Assembly: GCA_020434085.1 (NCBI GenBank) | Contig: JAGRBM010000329.1 | Coordinates: 1 to 7,133 of the forward strand | Direction of reading: 5' to 3' | DNA: 7,133 nucleotides | From: Chrysiogenia bacterium | GTDB lineage: Bacteria; JAGRBM01 | Shown here: piece after piece, positions 4,557 through 7,133 of the stretch | Layout of the letters: each line of letters opens with the position of its first letter | Position numbering within the stretch: the first letter of the stretch is position 1 | Translations under genes and position numbers: made by a program | The notes under the pieces: model-generated | Seen by the model: only the letters and a program-made list of their open reading frames with translations | The model's database searches: none | What the model was told of the DNA's origin: nothing

Positions 4557-7133
4557 TCAGGGAAGCGGATCGGGGGGCAGGAAGATAATGTCGCGGATCT
4601 CGCTGGCCGGATCGCCAAGGCGCTGGCAGCTCACGCTCAGATCCGGCGGGCTCGCCCGGTTGAAGGTGGGGCTTGCCAGGTTCACCACATAGAGGTTCGC
4701 CTCCACCGGATCGCCCGAGGGGCAGACATAGTCGAGATCGCAGTCGGAGGGGCCGCCGCCTGCGATCTCAAAGCGAAGGCGCCCGTCGGCGACATAAAGT
4801 CCGTTGCCGCCCACGCTCATGCGACCGGCGCAGCCGCCCACGTCGAGGCTGCCGGGCAGGGTCGCGACCTTATCGGGTGCGTGATAGGAAATGCTCGCCG
4901 TCGGGCTGGCCGGCGGCGCAAAACCGTAGCTGTAGGGCGCCACGTCGAAGACTTCGATGCCGTCGCCGCTCACGCCGCGTTCGGTGCTCACAAAGAGCAG
5001 GTTGCCGTGCAGTTCGAGATTGACCGGCGGATTGCTGAGCGCTTCAGGGTTAAAGCCCGGCTGGAGCCCGCGCAGGTCGCGCGGCAGGCAGGTGAAGCTG
5101 CCGCAGCCGCGATCGCGCCAGAGCGGCGCCATGTCCAGCGCGGTCAGCACGTGCGTTGAATTTCCGATGGAACCCGCCACAAAGGCCAGGTCCCCCTGGA
5201 TCGCCACATCCTGCACGTCCGAGGGAGAACCCGCATCGAGCGGGATGAGCACGGCCGGGTCCTCGATGTCGAGGTCACAACCAAGCCCAGCAAGGAACTG
5301 ACCGGGGAGCAGGTTGTCGGTATCGACCACCGCCAGCGAGGGGCCGCCACTGTAGAATCCGATGAGCACCACACCATCGCGCGCCGCCATGGAAGTCGGA
5401 ATCGCGGTACCCGACTGGGCGGCGGTGAAGCTGAGCTTGGCGCCTGCTCCTGAACTCTGGCAGGACACGCCCTGCACTTCGGTGGTCAGGTCGACCTCTT
5501 CCATGCCCGCCAGATCCCACGCGCGCAGCTCGTAACCATCGCTCGATCCGGTCTGCAGGATTCCGAAGAGCTGCTGGCGTCCGGGATCGAAATCGAAGGC
5601 GACAAATGCGCGGCCGCCGGTATCAAGGCCGTCGATCTGGTAGGTGTCGGGATCGAAATCGATGGGCGCGCGGCCGGTGAAGTCGATCATGCCGAGCGAT
5701 GCAAGTGACTCACGCCCCACGCGCCCGGGCAGGACGAAACCATTGATCGATCCCATGAATCCGCTGCCGGCATCGCCGACGACCATGCCGTCAAGAACCA
5801 CGCCTGCCTGCCCGGTTCCGGGTGCGGCAATCAGGGGGTAGTCGATCGCGCTGAAGCCGGAGATGTCATCGGTGTCGTCATAGCGCGCGATGTACTCGCC
5901 GCCGAGGACCACTTCCTCAAGAACGGTGACGCTTCCCCGCGGGTTGATCGCAAGCACGCGGGAATCGGGCGTGGCCTCGCCCAGCCGAAGCGAGGAGAAG
6001 GAACTGATCTCTCCGATCGGGTTCGAAAGCGCGGATTCCGAGATGCCAAAGCCCCCGTTCCCGATGAGTCCAATGGTCGGATAGAGCGTGGCCACCAGGT
6101 CGGGCGAACCGCCCACGCTCCGGCGGAAGACCAGGATTTCTCCGGTCTGCGAACTCAGCAGGTAGGCGAAGCGCGCGGTGGCATCCATCAGCACCGCGCC
6201 GGCACCGTTTGGTGACTCCATGTGCAATGCCGTCGGGCTGGTCGGGTCGTTCGACTGCTCGGCCGTAAGTGCGGCGCAGCCGCCCAGCAGAAGGCTCGGG
6301 CGGGTGACCGTCGCATCCAGGCAGGAGAGCACATCGAAGGCGCCCACGTGCGTCGCGCCCGCGGCGTCGTTGAGCCCGCCGGTCGAGAAGCTCACGAGCC
6401 CGGTCACGTCCGCGCCGTCATCAAGCAGCGCAAAATCCTTGAAGTCCTCGCGGGCCACCGCGGCGGTGCGCGCGGTGCGCACCGACGAGAAGAGAAGGCC
6501 CTGGGGAATGTCTCGCTCGCCGGGGTTGCGGATCTCGCTGAGCGGCGCAAAGTCGATGAGCTTGGCCGTGCGAATCACCCGGAATTCGGTCACCGTGCCA
6601 CCGGGAACGAAGTCGCAGCGGTCGGTGCGGATATAGAAGGTGTTGTTGCTCGCCCCATCCACGCCCGTGATCGGGAAGTGGTAGAGGTGGCTCTGGCCCG
6701 AGAACTTCACCACCAGGATGTCACCCGGGAAGAGCGCGTCGTCGGGGGTATCGGCGGTCGCATCGGCTCCCCAGAGGTTGTGCGTGATGCCGCCGCCCGG
6801 GGCGCCGTCAAAGACCGTCACGGCCAGATCGCTGGCGCGCGGATAGGAGATCAGGTTGTCGGGATCACGCTGGTTTGGGCCGGCACCCACAAATATAGTT
6901 AGAGGGTGCGGCAGGTCGGCGACGCAGGCGATGGGGTACGGGCTCTGCGCCGACGCCGCCGGCACCGAAAGGTTCACGCCGCCGCCCGCGCCGTTGTTCG
7001 CAATCGAGGGAGCGGCGCCCGCGGCGATATCCATCTGGTAGACCGGCTGCCACTCGCGATTGAGATTGGCGCTCGACTCGGCCACGTCGCCGCGCACGGA
7101 GACCAGCGCCACATCGTCGCGCTCGCCCGCCCC
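4557..7133 (-). CDS. Large probably exported protein with beta-propeller-like repeats, N-terminus beyond window
   Basis: I do not recognise a specific family. The last 858 residues are visible and the frame is open to the right edge. A GTG at 7112 could be a start, but what follows it is hydrophilic with no signal peptide, so a start beyond the window is more likely. Several segments look like beta-propeller blades, alternating a short strand, a glycine turn and a strand ending in a V-x-D or similar element. Examples are ARFAYLLSSQTGEILVFRR (about 6180-6123), GVVLIGFYSGGPSLAVVD (about 5377-5323), VAIQGDLAFVAG (about 5212-5177) and LELHGNLLFVSTERGVSGDG (about 5022-4963). Twelve cysteines are visible, including a CGSFTC pair and a C-5-C pair near the C-terminus, which suits disulfides outside the cytoplasm. 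Composition is rich in Gly, Ala, Asp and Ser with few Lys. No transmembrane helix or sorting signal is evident at the C-terminus. Surface adhesin, pilus-associated protein or secreted binding protein are guesses only. mutL follows after 62 bp. Confidence 0.8.
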   Translation of the reverse strand, partial: GAGERDDVALVSVRGDVAESSANLNREWQPVYQMDIAAGAAPSIANNGAGGGVNLSVPAASAQSPYPIACVADLPHPLTIFVGAGPNQRDPDNLISYPRASDLAVTVFDGAPGGGITHNLWGADATADTPDDALFPGDILVVKFSGQSHLYHFPITGVDGASNNTFYIRTDRCDFVPGGTVTEFRVIRTAKLIDFAPLSEIRNPGERDIPQGLLFSSVRTARTAAVAREDFKDFALLDDGADVTGLVSFSTGGLNDAAGATHVGAFDVLSCLDATVTRPSLLLGGCAALTAEQSNDPTSPTALHMESPNGAGAVLMDATARFAYLLSSQTGEILVFRRSVGGSPDLVATLYPTIGLIGNGGFGISESALSNPIGEISSFSSLRLGEATPDSRVLAINPRGSVTVLEEVVLGGEYIARYDDTDDISGFSAIDYPLIAAPGTGQAGVVLDGMVVGDAGSGFMGSINGFVLPGRVGRESLASLGMIDFTGRAPIDFDPDTYQIDGLDTGGRAFVAFDFDPGRQQLFGILQTGSSDGYELRAWDLAGMEEVDLTTEVQGVSCQSSGAGAKLSFTAAQSGTAIPTSMAARDGVVLIGFYSGGPSLAVVDTDNLLPGQFLAGLGCDLDIEDPAVLIPLDAGSPSDVQDVAIQGDLAFVAGSIGNSTHVLTALDMAPLWRDRGCGSFTCLPRDLRGLQPGFNPEALSNPPVNLELHGNLLFVSTERGVSGDGIEVFDVAPYSYGFAPPASPTASISYHAPDKVATLPGSLDVGGCAGRMSVGGNGLYVADGRLRFEIAGGGPSDCDLDYVCPSGDPVEANLYVVNLASPTFNRASPPDLSVSCQRLGDPASEIRDIIFLPPDPLP

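Noticed and set aside
7110-7112. GTG at 7112 as the true start of the propeller-like protein
   Set aside because: The frame continues open to the window edge, the residues after this GTG are hydrophilic with no leader, and no Shine-Dalgarno is convincing.

Overview
The window is GC-rich, bacterial and chromosomal in character. All five protein-coding genes lie on the minus strand, so transcription runs from the right edge to the left edge. The housekeeping genes are of ordinary bacterial type, and their composition plus the endonuclease-type MutL suggest a high-GC Gram-negative, perhaps of the broad former Deltaproteobacteria. That lineage guess rests on general impression, not on a diagnostic marker.

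Layout in the direction of transcription (right to left). (1) 7133-4557: the C-terminal 858 residues of a large, probably exported protein with beta-propeller-like repeats and 12 cysteines; its start lies beyond the window and its function is not recognised. (2) 62 bp later, mutL (4494-2656), a complete mismatch-repair protein with both ATPase and endonuclease motifs. (3) A 158-bp gap (2655-2498) holding the most unusual structure here: six GTCCAC hexamers facing five GTGGAC hexamers, forming a perfect 32-bp inverted repeat around a 40-nt loop. (4) miaA (2497-1547), tRNA dimethylallyltransferase. (5) accA (1518-562), acetyl-CoA carboxylase carboxyltransferase alpha subunit, 28 bp after miaA. 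(6) pheA (552 to beyond position 1), the bifunctional chorismate mutase/prephenate dehydratase, 9 bp after accA and cut by the left edge.

miaA, accA and pheA are packed tightly enough to share a transcript. pheA's Shine-Dalgarno overlaps the accA stop codon, and a small hairpin carries the miaA stop codon in its loop just upstream of accA. mutL may belong to the same unit, but the hexamer hairpin stands between it and miaA. The products act in separate pathways (DNA repair, tRNA modification, fatty-acid synthesis, phenylalanine synthesis), so this looks like a housekeeping cluster and not a dedicated system.

I found no RNA genes, CRISPR array, insertion sequence, phage gene or defence system. 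No stretch above 300 bp lacks a gene. The candidates for something undescribed are the hexamer inverted repeat and the truncated propeller-like protein.
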